From assembly GCF_000613285.1 (NCBI RefSeq), contig NZ_BAIN01000022.1:1-38686 (forward strand): a stretch of 38,686 nt of DNA, read 5' to 3'. Below, one piece after another: positions 8,941 to 18,575 of this stretch; the stretch's first letter is position 1, and each line of letters opens with the position of its first letter. This DNA comes from Acetobacter papayae JCM 25143. GTDB taxonomy: Bacteria > Pseudomonadota > Alphaproteobacteria > Acetobacterales > Acetobacteraceae. The notes beneath the pieces were generated by a model, which was given only the letters and a program-made list of their open reading frames with translations, was not told where the DNA came from and ran no database searches. A program made the translations under genes and the position numbers.

Positions 8941-9092
8941 ACCGGCCAGCAGCGCCTGCCGACGTGAGATCCCGTGCGCGGCTGGTGGCCTGTATGTTGT
9001 TTTGCCGTTTACTATGCTGGCAACGCGATGGGATGAGAAGGAGAACAGGGGAACCTCTTTGCACGTCTGAAGGCCGGTCGGACGGGAACAGT

Positions 9093-10239
9093 CTAGCGTG
9101 ATTTTTCATCCATCGGAAAGGCGATGGCGTTCCGTGCCTGCCACGCCACCAGACCCGTGCGTCCGGGCCGTAGGTCGCGCATGGTGTGAACAGGCGGACG
9201 ATGCAGCGTTATCTCCGTTCCATCGCGGCTACGCAAGCGCATGATAATAGTACGGCCCAGATGATGGGCCGAAACCAGCGTGCAGTGGACATCGCCCGAT
9301 TCGGCTTCTTCATCAACAGATGCGCCCGCGCGCGGCAGCAGAATGGACAGCCGATCCGGCGGGATGCAGATACAGGCCAGATCATCGACGGCGAGGGCAT
9401 GGTCGGCCATGGCCTCCACCGTCTCGCCAGAAGGTAGACGCAGGCTGGCGATGTCATCCTGAATGTCCAGCACCTTGCCGGTTAGCACATTGGCGTCATC
9501 CATCGCGACAGCCACAGCGGTGCAGGCAGGGCGGTTGAGCAGGGTAGGGGCATCCGCACTTTGCAGCAGTGTCCCTTTGTCCATAACGGCAATGTCATCC
9601 GCACTCAGCAGGGCCTCGGCGCGCTGGCGGGTCAGGAGCAGGATGCTCAGGCCTAGAGCGTGCCGAAGCCTGTCCAGCATGGCCTGTTCCTGCTGGCTGG
9701 TGTGTGAGTCCATGGTGGCAAAGGGTTGGTTGAGGATCAGCACCTCAGGCTTTTGTATCAGTGCGCGCGCCAGTCCGGCGCGAAAGGCCTGACTGGAGGT
9801 AAGTCTGTTCGCGCGCAAGTGGCGGGCTGAGTCCAGCCCCGTCAGGGCCAGCAGGTCATGACCCTGACGCAGGATTTCGTGCGGCTCGAGTACTCCGCGT
9901 GCCGCAGGGGAAAGACAATGTTGTCCAGCACCGACAGATGGCCGAATAGCGGCGCATGCACGCCGCAGGATGCGACGTGACGCAAACCGGGAGGCTGATG
10001 CGTGACATCCTCTCCCGCCACGAGCATGCGGCCTTTCTGCGGGGGTGTTGCGAGTGTGTGTGCTGCCACCTGCCAGTCAGCCCGGCTGTCAGGGCTTCCA
10101 GATCCGGGCTGTCGGGCGCGATTCCCAGCACAGCCAGACAGCCCCCCCGTGGCAGGGATAGTGTCAGGCCCGGTGCCTGCGGCAGAACCGTGAAAGAGTG
10201 CAGCGCCAGCGCCGGAGGCGAGCCATGCATGTGCGGCAT
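9093..10239 (-). CDS. Degenerate ABC ATP-binding subunit with TOBE-like C-terminus (two frame breaks)
   Basis: Across three frames the sequence follows a PotA/FbpC-type ATPase, but its catalytic motifs are lost. Where Walker A should be, the frame reads LAVLGIAPDSPDLEALTAGL, with no GKS/T. The Q-loop region reads HAPLFGHLSVLDNIVFPLR. The signature LSGGQ is LTSSQ. Walker B is VLILNQPFATMD in place of a DEP motif. The H-loop His is replaced in ILLLTRQRAEAL. The C-terminal part still looks like a TOBE-type regulatory domain (NVLTGKVLDIQDDIASLRLP and GTEITLHRP). Frame changes lie near 10060 and near 9880. The start is the ATG at 10239. The motif losses are inside well-read frames and are not explained by the frameshifts, so this is either a pseudo-ATPase or a decaying gene. 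Confidence 0.65.
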
Positions 10240-10311
10240 GCAACCATGATCCTTGTCGGCTGTTAAAGGGGGGTAAACACTGAAGAACCCTGAATAGACG
10301 AGGTTTGAGAG

Positions 10312-10614
10312 ATGTCTTCTGATAAAATCAAGGATATCAAGGCGGCTGGTGCAGTTGCCGCGGATACGGTGCGTGATGAAATCGATTCCCTGAAGGCGCA
10401 GCTGGAGAAGCTGATCGGCCAGCGTGTCACGCCGGTTTTAGGCAAGGCGAGCGAGCAGGCAGGGGCTTTCACGGAACAGGCAGTTGCCAACGCCCGCGAA
10501 CTGGCAGATCATGCGCGCAATGATCTCGCAAAGCAGACGCGGGGCCAGACGTCGTGGGTGTCCATCGCTATTTCAGGCGTGGTCGGTTTCATACTCGGGC
10601 GGCTGTCTCGCTGA
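10312..10614 (+). CDS. DUF883 (ElaB/YqjD-like) membrane-anchored protein
   Basis: This 100-residue protein has a long charged amphipathic helix (DTVRDEIDSLKAQLEKLIGQ), a hinge, and one C-terminal membrane segment ending SGVVGFILGRLSR. This is the ElaB/YqjD layout; family members are inner-membrane tail-anchored proteins linked to stationary phase and ribosome binding in Escherichia coli. The gene opens a plus-strand pair with the YqjE-like gene 40 bases downstream. Confidence 0.8.
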   Translation: MSSDKIKDIKAAGAVAADTVRDEIDSLKAQLEKLIGQRVTPVLGKASEQAGAFTEQAVANARELADHARNDLAKQTRGQTSWVSIAISGVVGFILGRLSR

Positions 10615-10654
10615 AGCATGAGCGTCACCCGAGTATAAGGTAGCCGCAGAACCC

Positions 10655-11079
10655 ATGCATATCCTCGATCTTGGTAAATCCGTCCTGAATGCGCAGACCA
10701 GTCTCATGCAGCAGATGGCCATACGCTATGGCCGTCAGCTTGCGTTTCTGGTCATGGCGGCTGTGTTCGGGTTCTTTGCCCTGATAACGGGGCATGGGCT
10801 TTTGTGGATTCTGCTGGTTTTCGGCGGCCATATGGGGCCTGTTGGCGCCTCTTTCATGGTGTTTGGCTTGATGTGCTGGCAGCGCTGGTTTGCGTGCTGT
10901 TTGGCCGCCGCTCTTACCTGACAACGGCTGAGGTCGAAGCGCGGATCGCGCGTGACCGCTCCATGACCCATATCCGCGAATCCCTGACAATGGCGGCTGT
11001 TACAGCCACTGTTGCGGGTACTGTTGGCCGCGGTGGCGTGCGCAAGGCATGGGATATCGTGCGGCGCAAAAAGGACTGA
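10655..11079 (+). CDS. YqjE-like / phage-holin-family membrane protein (frame broken once)
   Basis: The N-terminal part (MHILDLGKSVLNAQTSLMQQ) contains a membrane hairpin (LAFLVMAAVFGFFALITGHG and LLWILLVFGG). The C-terminal part lies in another frame and reads LAALVCVLFGRRSYLTTAEV followed by RKAWDIVRRKKD. The frame change is between about 10857 and 10905. Joined, it gives about 141 residues with two to three membrane segments and a cytoplasmic basic tail, matching YqjE-type partners of DUF883 proteins. Gene order DUF883 then YqjE is the same as in yqjDE of enterobacteria. Confidence 0.65.
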
Positions 11080-11187
11080 AATTGTCCCCCAACTGTCTAG
11101 CGGGGGTAAAGCCATAGGTTCCATTCCAAATTTGCATTGGCGCGGGGCGTCATTTGAGTAAATGATGGCTCAGCATTTTAATAAGCG

Positions 11188-11202
11188 TGCAAATTTTTTG
11201 CA
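11188..11202. promoter_or_regulatory. Palindrome upstream of marR-type gene (candidate operator)
   Basis: TGCAAA-TTT-TTTGCA is a perfect six-base-arm palindrome 22 bases upstream of the MarR-type start. MarR regulators commonly bind such short AT-rich palindromes over their own promoter, so autoregulation is inferred. Confidence 0.5.
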
Positions 11203-11224
11203 TACTTGTCAGCGTGAGCGGTGA

Positions 11225-11752
11225 ATGGAACCTGAGAACGATTCTCTTGAGGCAAGCGAGGCCCGCCGGTTCTTCGGGCATAGGCTGGCGCGGATTGCCG
11301 CAGCCTGGAGGCGCGAGATCGATACCGATCTACGCGCTTTTGGCCTGACTGACGCCACGTGGCGTCCTATTTACTATCTCAATTTCTCCACCACACCCAT
11401 GCGCCAGACCGATCTGGCTCGTTCCCTGTCGCTTGAGGCTCCCTCTCTCGTCAGGTTGCTGGACGTGCTTGAAAAGCGCGGTTATGTCGTTCGTGAAACG
11501 GACGAGGAAGACCGTCGCTCCAAACTTGTCAGTATTACGGATGAAGGGCGGCAGGTTGCGGCCCTTGTCAGTCAGGTGGCGGATGAGGTCACGGTCCGTC
11601 TTACCGCCGCCATATCGGATCGGGAGCTGGATGAGTGCGGTCAGGTGCTGGATCGGGTGGAACAGGCTGCGCAGGAGCACAGGGAACTGGCTTCTCATGC
11701 CGTGCCGTTACGCAGGGACAGTGGCACCGGCCGGGGGAGCGATCACGTATGA
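11225..11752 (+). CDS. MarR-family transcriptional regulator
   Basis: This 175-residue protein has the winged-helix layout of MarR: TPMRQTDLARSLSLEAPSLV (helix-turn-helix), LLDVLEKRGYVVRETDEEDRR (recognition helix into the wing, with the conserved DxRxK-like turn DRRSK), and flanking dimerisation helices. It would repress or activate the downstream efflux genes in response to a small aromatic or drug ligand; the ligand is unknown. The DUF1656, HlyD and NodT-type genes follow closely in the same direction. A short palindrome lies upstream. Confidence 0.9.
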   Translation: MEPENDSLEASEARRFFGHRLARIAAAWRREIDTDLRAFGLTDATWRPIYYLNFSTTPMRQTDLARSLSLEAPSLVRLLDVLEKRGYVVRETDEEDRRSKLVSITDEGRQVAALVSQVADEVTVRLTAAISDRELDECGQVLDRVEQAAQEHRELASHAVPLRRDSGTGRGSDHV

Positions 11753-11783
11753 TGGTTTTCTGCTGCCGTGGTGAGTGTGCGCC

Positions 11784-11978
11784 ATGCTGACTGAATTCAA
11801 TCTGTTCGGTGTCTTTATGGCACCGATTGTCGTGTACGCGCTGGCCGCCCTGCCCATTACCATGGGTATCCGCTTCATGCTGTGGTGGAGCGGCCTGCTG
11901 GGCTGGTTCTGGCATATCGCGCTGTTTGAAGTGTCGCTTTACGTTTGTATTCTCTGCCTGCTGATCCTTTACGTCTGA
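11784..11978 (+). CDS. DUF1656 small membrane protein (AaeX-like)
   Basis: This 64-residue protein has two membrane segments and starts MLTEFNLFGVFMAPIVVYAL. DUF1656/AaeX proteins are encoded next to aromatic-acid-type efflux pumps. The ATG at 11784 is preferred to the in-frame GTG at 11775. It lies between the MarR gene and the HlyD gene, as in other such operons, except that the FUSC-type pump normally adjacent is missing. Confidence 0.8.
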   Translation: MLTEFNLFGVFMAPIVVYALAALPITMGIRFMLWWSGLLGWFWHIALFEVSLYVCILCLLILYV

Positions 11979-12005
11979 CCCGAAAAGGCTTTCGAGACCG
12001 CCGCA

Positions 12006-12917
12006 ATGTCCCTTCTGCGCACCCTCATTCGCATCGTCCTGACCCTTGCGGTCGTGTCTCTGGCCATAGTGCTGGGGGTTACTCTGTGGAATGTCTACAT
12101 GATCGCGCCCTGGACGCGTGATGGCCGCGTGCGGGTTTACGTGGTGGATGTGGCACCGGAAGTGTCTGGCACGGTGGTGCAGATTCCGGTGGTGGACAAC
12201 CAGTACGTACATAAGGGCGATCCGCTTTTCGTGCTCGACCCAGTGCGTTTCCGTCTGGCTATCCGTGAGGCGCAGGCCCGGCTCGATGGCGCGCTGGAAG
12301 ATCTGAAGCTCAAGCAGAACGATGCCAAGCGCCGTATGGGGCTGGGCGGTATTGTGTCTGCTGAAGAGCAGGAAGTGTTCAACTCCAGCGTTGCAACCCA
12401 GATTGCATCGGTGGATGCCGCTCGTGCGGCGCTGGATGTGGCCAAGCTGAACCTGCAGCGTTCCGTGCTGTATGCCCCGGTTAATGGCTATGTTACCAAC
12501 CTCAACCTGCGGGTGGGGGATTATGCTTCCGCCGGGCAGGCCCGCATGGCCGTCATCGATGCCGACTCCTACTGGGTTTACGGGTATTTTGAAGAAACCA
12601 AGATGTGGGGCGTGCATGTAGGCGATGAGGCCCGCGTGAAGCTGATGGGCTATAAGCCTATCCTTCTGGGCCATGTTGTCAGCATTTCCCGTGGTATCAA
12701 CGATACCAATGGCTCTCCCGACAAGCTGGGGCTGCAGTCGGTCAATCCCATTTTCACATGGGTGCGTCTGGCCCAGCGTATTCCGGTACGTATCCACCTC
12801 GATCATGTGCCCGATAGCGTAACGCTGGCGGCGGGCATGACGGCTACTGTCAGTGTTGGGCCGGAGCCTCGGGGCCGGAGCGGCAGGTTGACAACGTGGC
12901 TACAGGATCATCTCTGA
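12006..12917 (+). CDS. HlyD/AaeA-type membrane fusion (adaptor) protein
   Basis: This 303-residue periplasmic adaptor has one N-terminal membrane anchor (LIRIVLTLAVVSLAIVLGVT), a biotinyl-lipoyl-like half (VYVVDVAPEVSGTVVQIPVV and VLYAPVNGYVTNLNLRVGDY), a short alpha-hairpin between them (ALEDLKLKQNDAKRR), and a beta-barrel region. It would link an inner-membrane pump to the outer-membrane factor encoded 22 bases downstream. The likely substrates by analogy are aromatic acids or similar compounds, but nothing here shows this directly. Confidence 0.9.
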   Translation: MSLLRTLIRIVLTLAVVSLAIVLGVTLWNVYMIAPWTRDGRVRVYVVDVAPEVSGTVVQIPVVDNQYVHKGDPLFVLDPVRFRLAIREAQARLDGALEDLKLKQNDAKRRMGLGGIVSAEEQEVFNSSVATQIASVDAARAALDVAKLNLQRSVLYAPVNGYVTNLNLRVGDYASAGQARMAVIDADSYWVYGYFEETKMWGVHVGDEARVKLMGYKPILLGHVVSISRGINDTNGSPDKLGLQSVNPIFTWVRLAQRIPVRIHLDHVPDSVTLAAGMTATVSVGPEPRGRSGRLTTWLQDHL

Positions 12918-12939
12918 TCGCGGGGACAGGACGAAAGTC

Positions 12940-14454
12940 ATGAAGATTTATCGCCGTCTCGCGCTGGGCATGGCCTCTTCGCTGCTGCTGTCTGCCTGCA
13001 CGGTTGGGCCGAACTACCAGCCTGACCGCATGAAGCTGCCGGCTGGCTTCAAGGAAGCCGCAGAGGAACACCCCGCGACGCCTGAAGAAATCGCGCGCAC
13101 CAACAAGGAAATGGTCGAGTGGTGGTCCCTGTTCCAGGACCCCATGCTGTCGCAATTGGTGGATGAAGCCATCAAGGGCAATTACGACCTGCAGATTGCC
13201 AGCCAGCATATCTTGGCCGAGCGGGCGGTGCGTGACCGTGCGGCCTCGCAGTGGTACCCACAGCTTGATGCCAATATGGGCGGTGGCGATGTACGCTACT
13301 CGCTCAATATCGATAACTGGCCTATTCGTCCGGGTAATCCCCAGAACCGGGCTGAAGCCTCCATGCTCACCTATGGCGCTACCGCTACATGGGAACTGGA
13401 CATGTTCGGTCGCATCCGCCGTGATGTGGAAGCGCATGAGCGTGAGGTGGAAACCAATATTGAAGGCCGCCGCGCCATTCTGATGGGGCTTCTGTCCGAA
13501 CTGGCATCAGACTACATGCTGCTGCGTGTCACCCAGTTGCAGATCAAGATCGCGACCGACAATATCCGTGTCGCGCAGGACGCGGTGGACCTGACAAACC
13601 GCCTGTATAGCGAAGGTGTTGGCAATACCCTGCAGATCGCTCAGGCGCAGGCCGAGCTTGATGCCCAGATTGCTGAACGTGAGCCGCTGAAAACGAGGGT
13701 TTCGCAGGTTACACACGCCATTGCCGTGCTGCTGGGCAAAATGCCCGGTGAGCTTGAAGATGAACTCAAGCAGCCTCGTGCGCTCCCGCATGTGCCGGAA
13801 TTCCCCGCAGTTCTCCCTTCGGTGGTGATTGCAAACCGCCCCGATGTGCGCATGGCGGAACGCAAATACGCGCTGGCCACAGCACAGATTGGTGTTGCAG
13901 TGGCCAATCTGTATCCGCATTTCGTGGTGCCGCTGACCTTCAACCCGAATGCATCTGCCATGTATCAGGCGTTTCAGGCGAATGCCATGAGCTGGCAGTT
14001 CCTGCTTATGGCCAGCATGCCGCTGATGCACGGCGGTAAAATGACGGCCGAGGTGCGGGCTTCGCAGGCGGTAGCGGAAGCTGCGCGTCTGAGCTATCGC
14101 CAGACTGTGTTGCAGGCTTTCAAGGAAGTCGAAGACAGCATGGCGGCATGGCATGATGATATCGAATATGCCGAACAACTGCATAAAGCGGCGGAAGACA
14201 GCGCAACAGCCAGCGAGCGGGCGCGCAAGCTGTACGGTGCAGGGCTTGTGGGCTTTCTGGAAGTGCTGACAACCGAACGCACGACCCTCAAGGCCCAGAA
14301 CATGGAAGCGCTGGCCCGGCTTGAGCGCCTGCGCGATGCGGTTAACCTTTACACGGCACTGGGTGCGGGTTGGAAAGGTGTCGCTTTGACCAACTCTACA
14401 CTGCCGGTCTCGCTCGAAACCCAGAACGTGCTGGCCAAGGCGTTCTCGCAGTAA
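12940..14454 (+). CDS. NodT-type outer-membrane efflux lipoprotein
   Basis: This 504-residue TolC-family protein has a lipoprotein signal (LLLSACTVGPNYQPD, with Cys at residue 20), then the two repeated outer-membrane-factor domains with long coiled-coil helices (for example REVETNIEGRRAILMGLLSE and TERTTLKAQNMEALARLERL). It forms the outer-membrane exit duct of a tripartite efflux system with the adaptor encoded just upstream. The frame is intact and the length is normal for the NodT group. It is the last gene of the run and ends at a hairpin shared with the converging hpnG. Confidence 0.92.
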   Translation: MKIYRRLALGMASSLLLSACTVGPNYQPDRMKLPAGFKEAAEEHPATPEEIARTNKEMVEWWSLFQDPMLSQLVDEAIKGNYDLQIASQHILAERAVRDRAASQWYPQLDANMGGGDVRYSLNIDNWPIRPGNPQNRAEASMLTYGATATWELDMFGRIRRDVEAHEREVETNIEGRRAILMGLLSELASDYMLLRVTQLQIKIATDNIRVAQDAVDLTNRLYSEGVGNTLQIAQAQAELDAQIAEREPLKTRVSQVTHAIAVLLGKMPGELEDELKQPRALPHVPEFPAVLPSVVIANRPDVRMAERKYALATAQIGVAVANLYPHFVVPLTFNPNASAMYQAFQANAMSWQFLLMASMPLMHGGKMTAEVRASQAVAEAARLSYRQTVLQAFKEVEDSMAAWHDDIEYAEQLHKAAEDSATASERARKLYGAGLVGFLEVLTTERTTLKAQNMEALARLERLRDAVNLYTALGAGWKGVALTNSTLPVSLETQNVLAKAFSQ

Positions 14455-14460
14455 AGGGTG

Positions 14461-14482
14461 CGGGCGGGTTTATACCCGCCCG
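14461..14482. terminator. Bidirectional hairpin between nodT-type gene and hpnG
   Basis: CGGGCGGG-TTTATA-CCCGCCCG is a perfect eight-base-arm hairpin between two converging genes. It lacks a clear T-run on the plus side, but its position suits a shared terminator. Confidence 0.6.
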
Positions 14483-14516
14483 GCCACGCCAAATTTTGTC
14501 TGTGAGTGCTGTTGGC

Positions 14517-15222
14517 TCAGGCCGTCAGGCGCTGGAAAGCAGGCGAACGGGTACGGTTTTCAAGAAAACCAATCATGTTGCGCCGGGCCTGTGTGGCATC
14601 CTGCCCAAGGCGAATGAGGCTGAAATCTGCCTTGGGTCTCGCAGCAGCGAGCGTAATAGCGCACCAATATTCAGGCCGCCATCGGGGGAAAGAACGGTGG
14701 CCGCAACTGGCGGCAGCGAGCGCTCGGCCGGGTCGCATACAACGCGCAGAACAGCAAAAGGTAGGCCGGATTCCTGCGCGGCCCGTGCCAGAAAGCCGCT
14801 TTCCATATCCAGTGCCACACAATTGAAGCGCGTATGCAGGGCCGCTTTATGGGCCGCATCCAGCACGACTTCATCGCTATGCAGCAGAGCACCGCCACGC
14901 ACGGTACTGAGTTCTCCGCCCAGAATATGGCGCAGGGTTGGGTCGCATTTCCAGCGCTCAGCATGGTCAACGACCGTATCGGGAATAACGATACTGCCAG
15001 CAGGCAGGCCCGGTTCAAGCCCGGCGGCCAGTCCGAAAGACAGTAGGCAGTTGACGCCGCACTGAGCCAGCCGGGCGGCTTCCCGCTCGGCTCCCGCGCG
15101 TGTGGCGCCGCTGGCCGCAATGGCCGCATGGGGGAATACCTTGCGGACAAGGCGGGCTTCGGCCTTCAGCCGACCAGAATACCCGGCCGGGAGAGGGGGA
15201 ACTGTGTGGCGGCCAGTGCCAT
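14517..15222 (-). CDS. hpnG: Hopanoid-associated phosphorylase HpnG (two frame breaks)
   Basis: HpnG is a nucleoside-phosphorylase-like enzyme that removes adenine from adenosylhopane in hopanoid side-chain synthesis. Read across frames it runs MALAATQFPLSRPGILVG, then LKAEARLVRKVFPHAAIAAS, LLSFGLAAGLEPGLPAGSIV, ALDMESGFLARAAQESGLPF and finally IRLGQDATQARRNMIGFLEN. These match the family, including the DMES motif of the phosphorylase fold. One break is near 15165-15175 (an in-frame TGA after ILVG) and the second near 14600-14615. The ATG at 15222 follows the shc stop by four bases. Both breaks look like missing single bases. Confidence 0.85.
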
Positions 15223-15226
15223 GGGT

Positions 15227-17196
15227 CTAGAACCCGAAACCCACGCGGCGGGTGTTGCTGGTTTCCAGATTACGGTAGCGGGCCAGCGCCAGCAGCGGGA
15301 AAAACTGCTTGTAGCCGTGGTAGCGGAGGTAAAACACCTTGGGGAAACCAACGGCGTTATACGGGTCTTCGTGCCATTCGCCCTGCTCGTCCTGCTGGGA
15401 GGCCAGCCACGACATCGCCCGGGAAACGGAGGGGTCGTCCCGCCGGCCTGCAGCCATCAGCGCCAGTGCACCCCATGCTGTCTGCGAAGGCAGGCTCTGC
15501 TTGTAAGTGCCGCGTGGGCCGTCTTCAAAGGATTCGCAGCCTTCGCCCCAGCCGCCATCCGGCTGTTGGACAGAGCGCAGCCATTCCACAGCGCGGACAA
15601 TGGCCGGGTCATCATGCGAGAGGCCAGCCGCGTTAAAGGCGCACAGCACCGACCATGTGCCGTAAATATAGTTTGTGCCCCAGCGACCGAACCAAGAGCC
15701 ATCGGCCTCCTGCTCGCGGCGCAGATAGGCGAGTCCGCGCTGGATTACGGGTTCATCTTCCGGGTTGCCAAGCTGGGCCAGGAAAGACACGCACCGTGCC
15801 GTTACGTCTGCCGTGGGTGGGTCGAGCAGCGCGCCGTGATCGGCAAAGGGAATGTGGTTGAGCAGGTCTTTGTTGTTGTCGATATCAAAGGCACCCCAGC
15901 CACCATTGGTGCTCTGCATGCCAATGATCCACTGGCGGGCGCGTTCGATGGATTCCGCGTTTTCAGGATCACCCTCGCGGTGCAGCAGCATGCCCACCAC
16001 GGCGGTGTCGTCCACGTCCGGGTAATAGTCGTTGCCGTACTGGAAAGCCCAGCCGCCCGGCGCCAGATCAGGCTTGTTGATAGCCCAGTCGCCCTTGACG
16101 TCCAGAATCTGCTTGCTGCGCAGCCATGCGCTGGTTTTTTTCAGGGCGGCCAACGTTTTTTCCGGGGCGATACCGTTCGGGCCGGAAGCGGCCTCAATCA
16201 TGGCATGGCCGGACAGGCCCGTATCCCAGATAGGGGACACGCAGGCTGGCAGTAGGCCTCATCATCCTTGCGCACGATCAACCCCTGCACGGCTTCCCAT
16301 GCGGTGGCGGCGCGCGGGTCGGTATCGGGCACGCCCAGCGCGCGGTACATCATGACCGTATTGGCCATGGCCGGGTAAATGGCGCCAATGCCGTCCTTGC
16401 CGTTCAGGCGGGGTTCAATGAAGTCGATTGCAGCCTTGATAGCCTTTTTATGCGTCTTGGCCGGGATCATCGGCACGAGCGGACGCAGGGCCATGTCCAG
16501 CCCCTTGAACACATAGCCCCAGTTGGAGCGGTATGGGCCGCGAATCCAGTCACGCACCTTTTCAGGCGGGGTGCAGAAGAGTTCACGCACATGGATCTGG
16601 CGCGGGTTGAGGGCCAGCGGGCGCAGGGCCGCCAGCACCAGCAGCGGCGCAATAACCGTGCGCGACCAGTAGGACATGTTCCAGACGGAAAAGAATGCCG
16701 AGCGCGACAGCAGCATGATTTCCACAGGCATGACGGGCGTTGCCCGCCACGGCACTTCCCCGAACAGGGCAAGCTGGAAACGGGTGAACACGTTGGAGCG
16801 TTCGGCCCCGCCATGGGCCAGAATGGCTTCACGCGCGCGTTTCATATGCGGGGCGTTGATATCGTCCCCGGCTGCCTTGAGGGCAAAATAGGCTTTGACC
16901 GAGGCGGAAATATTGAAATCGCCATCGTGGTAAAGGGGCCAGCCGCCATGCACGTCGCTCTGGATACGGCGCAGATAGACCGCCATTTTCTGTTCCAGTT
17001 CATCATCGATCCGGTCGAGAAAATGTTCCAGCAGAATATATTCCGCCGGAATGGTGGCATCGGCTTCCAGCTCGTAAACCCAGTGGCCATCATCCTGCTG
17101 CACACGGCCAAGAGCCGCATGGGCATTGGTGACGACACGGTCCAGCTCGTCACGGGATAAGGGGGAAGCGGGAAGGGCGCTGCCGTCAGCGGCCAT
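15227..17196 (-). CDS. shc: Squalene-hopene cyclase (one frame break)
   Basis: This is the central hopanoid enzyme, which cyclises squalene to hopene at the membrane. The first part runs from MAADGSALPASPLSRDELDR to KDDEAYCQ, ending in the wrong frame; the second continues as VSPIWDTGLSGHAMIEAA. They join near 16235-16245, where one base appears to be missing. The second part holds the catalytic acid motif DVDDTAVVGMLL and several QW-type repeats (QQPDGGWGEGCESF, MQSTNGGWGAFDID). Joined length is about 656 residues, normal for the family. It lies between hpnE and hpnG on the same strand. Confidence 0.93.
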
Positions 17197-17256
17197 GGTC
17201 AGTGTTCCTCTCTGTTCGCGGGCGTGTTCGCGCGGTTATGCGGTGAATGGTGGCTT

Positions 17257-18555
17257 TTAGCCTGGCGCCCTTAGTCCGAGTGCATGCACTGCAAGGATAC
17301 CCGATCTCATTGCACCTTCAAGGGTCGCGGGCAAGCCTGTGTTGGTCCAGTCTCCCGCCAGCGCAAGGTTGGCCAGCGCTGTGGCGGGTCCGGGCCGCAG
17401 GCGGTTCTGCTCGGGAGTGGCGGCAAAGGTCGCGCGCTTTTCCCATACGATCCGCTGCTCGGCCGGTGTGGCGGGTAGCGGTATGCTCAGGGCAGGATCG
17501 CAGGCACGGCGGACCTCGCGCCAGATAGCGCGGGCCAGTTCTTCAGGGTCACGCTCGGCATGGCGGTTGGCCGCACTGACCGTGACGGACAGGACAGAGC
17601 CGCGCAGGAACACCCATTCCGCAATGCCACCAATCACCCCCATAAAGCCGCAACGGGCAAAGGAGCCAACAGGCTGCGGGGGCGTATCAAGGCGGAAATG
17701 CAGGTTGAGAATGCTCTCGAACGCGGTGGGCGTTACCAGACCATGCAGGTGGTTTTCCAGCAGGCCGCGCGTTACGGGGGCGGGTGTGGCGACAATCACA
17801 TGATCCTGCGCATCAACGGGGATAGCCCCTTCAGCCGTGTGCAGTGCTGTTACCCGGCCCTGTGCGGTTTCGATGCCTGTCATGCGGCTTTGTGTGCGCA
17901 CTTCGGCCCGTACAGCGCGCAGATGCGCCAGTGCGGGGTCCACGAAGGTTTCGGACAGTCCATCACGCGCATGGAAGGGAATGCACGCGTTACCACCCAG
18001 AGAGAGCGACTGGCGGATAACAGCCCCCATCAGGGCGGCGCTGCCTGTGGCGCAGTCGGTATTGAGTGCCGAGATTGCCAGGGGTTCAAGCAGCCTGCGG
18101 GCCAGTGCGCCGGGCAGCAGGCAGTCATCGACGGTTGTGTCCGGCCCGGCCTGCATGAGGGCATAGAGGCTGCGCAGGTCAGGCAGGCGCATGTCCGGCA
18201 CGCGCCGATGCGGCTGAAACACCCACCACGGCATACGCCCGCGCGAGAGGTTGAGCGTCCAGCGGGCGTCTTCCTCCAAATCCACGAAGGGAAAAATGGG
18301 GGCTTTTGGCCCGGCCAGTGTATCGAGCGCGCCTGTCAGGCCCAGATAGCGGAACAGGGTCTTGTTGGCGGACAGAAACAGGTGGTTGCCGTTGTCGATC
18401 CGGCAGCCGAGCTGCTTGTCATCATAGGAGCGGGCTCGCCCGCCGCAGGCGCGACCGGCTTCGTGCACGATAACATGCCGGCCTGATCCCGCCACTTCCA
18501 CGGCGGCGGCCAGTCCTGCCATGCCGCCACCAATAATGTGCAGTACGCCTGCCAT
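17257..18555 (-). CDS. hpnE: HpnE, hydroxysqualene dehydroxylase (FAD-dependent)
   Basis: This 432-residue FAD-dependent protein starts MAGVLHIIGGGMAGLAAAVE with the dinucleotide-binding GGGMAG motif, continues with a second FAD motif (GGRARSYDDKQLGCRIDNGN), and ends with the family-typical LALAGDWTNTGLPATLEGAM. HpnE removes the hydroxyl from hydroxysqualene to give squalene, the last of the HpnC-HpnD-HpnE steps. The ATG at 18555 is about 20 bases after the hpnD stop; the frame is open further upstream only because it runs through hpnD. The frame is intact. Confidence 0.92.
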   Translation of the reverse strand: MAGVLHIIGGGMAGLAAAVEVAGSGRHVIVHEAGRACGGRARSYDDKQLGCRIDNGNHLFLSANKTLFRYLGLTGALDTLAGPKAPIFPFVDLEEDARWTLNLSRGRMPWWVFQPHRRVPDMRLPDLRSLYALMQAGPDTTVDDCLLPGALARRLLEPLAISALNTDCATGSAALMGAVIRQSLSLGGNACIPFHARDGLSETFVDPALAHLRAVRAEVRTQSRMTGIETAQGRVTALHTAEGAIPVDAQDHVIVATPAPVTRGLLENHLHGLVTPTAFESILNLHFRLDTPPQPVGSFARCGFMGVIGGIAEWVFLRGSVLSVTVSAANRHAERDPEELARAIWREVRRACDPALSIPLPATPAEQRIVWEKRATFAATPEQNRLRPGPATALANLALAGDWTNTGLPATLEGAMRSGILAVHALGLRAPG

Positions 18556-18575
18556 AGCTGAATACCGCCCGGATT

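Noticed and set aside
11601..12806. 401-codon open frame antisense to the HlyD-type gene
   Set aside because: The plus-strand genes here have clear family motifs; the antisense product is His/Gln-rich shadow sequence.
15128..16255. 375-codon open frame antisense to shc
   Set aside because: It spans the shc catalytic region on the other strand and has no recognisable domain.
16198..16260. Squalene-hopene cyclase as two separate genes
   Set aside because: The two open frames overlap and together give one normal-length protein with a single base shift, so a split gene is less likely than a base error.
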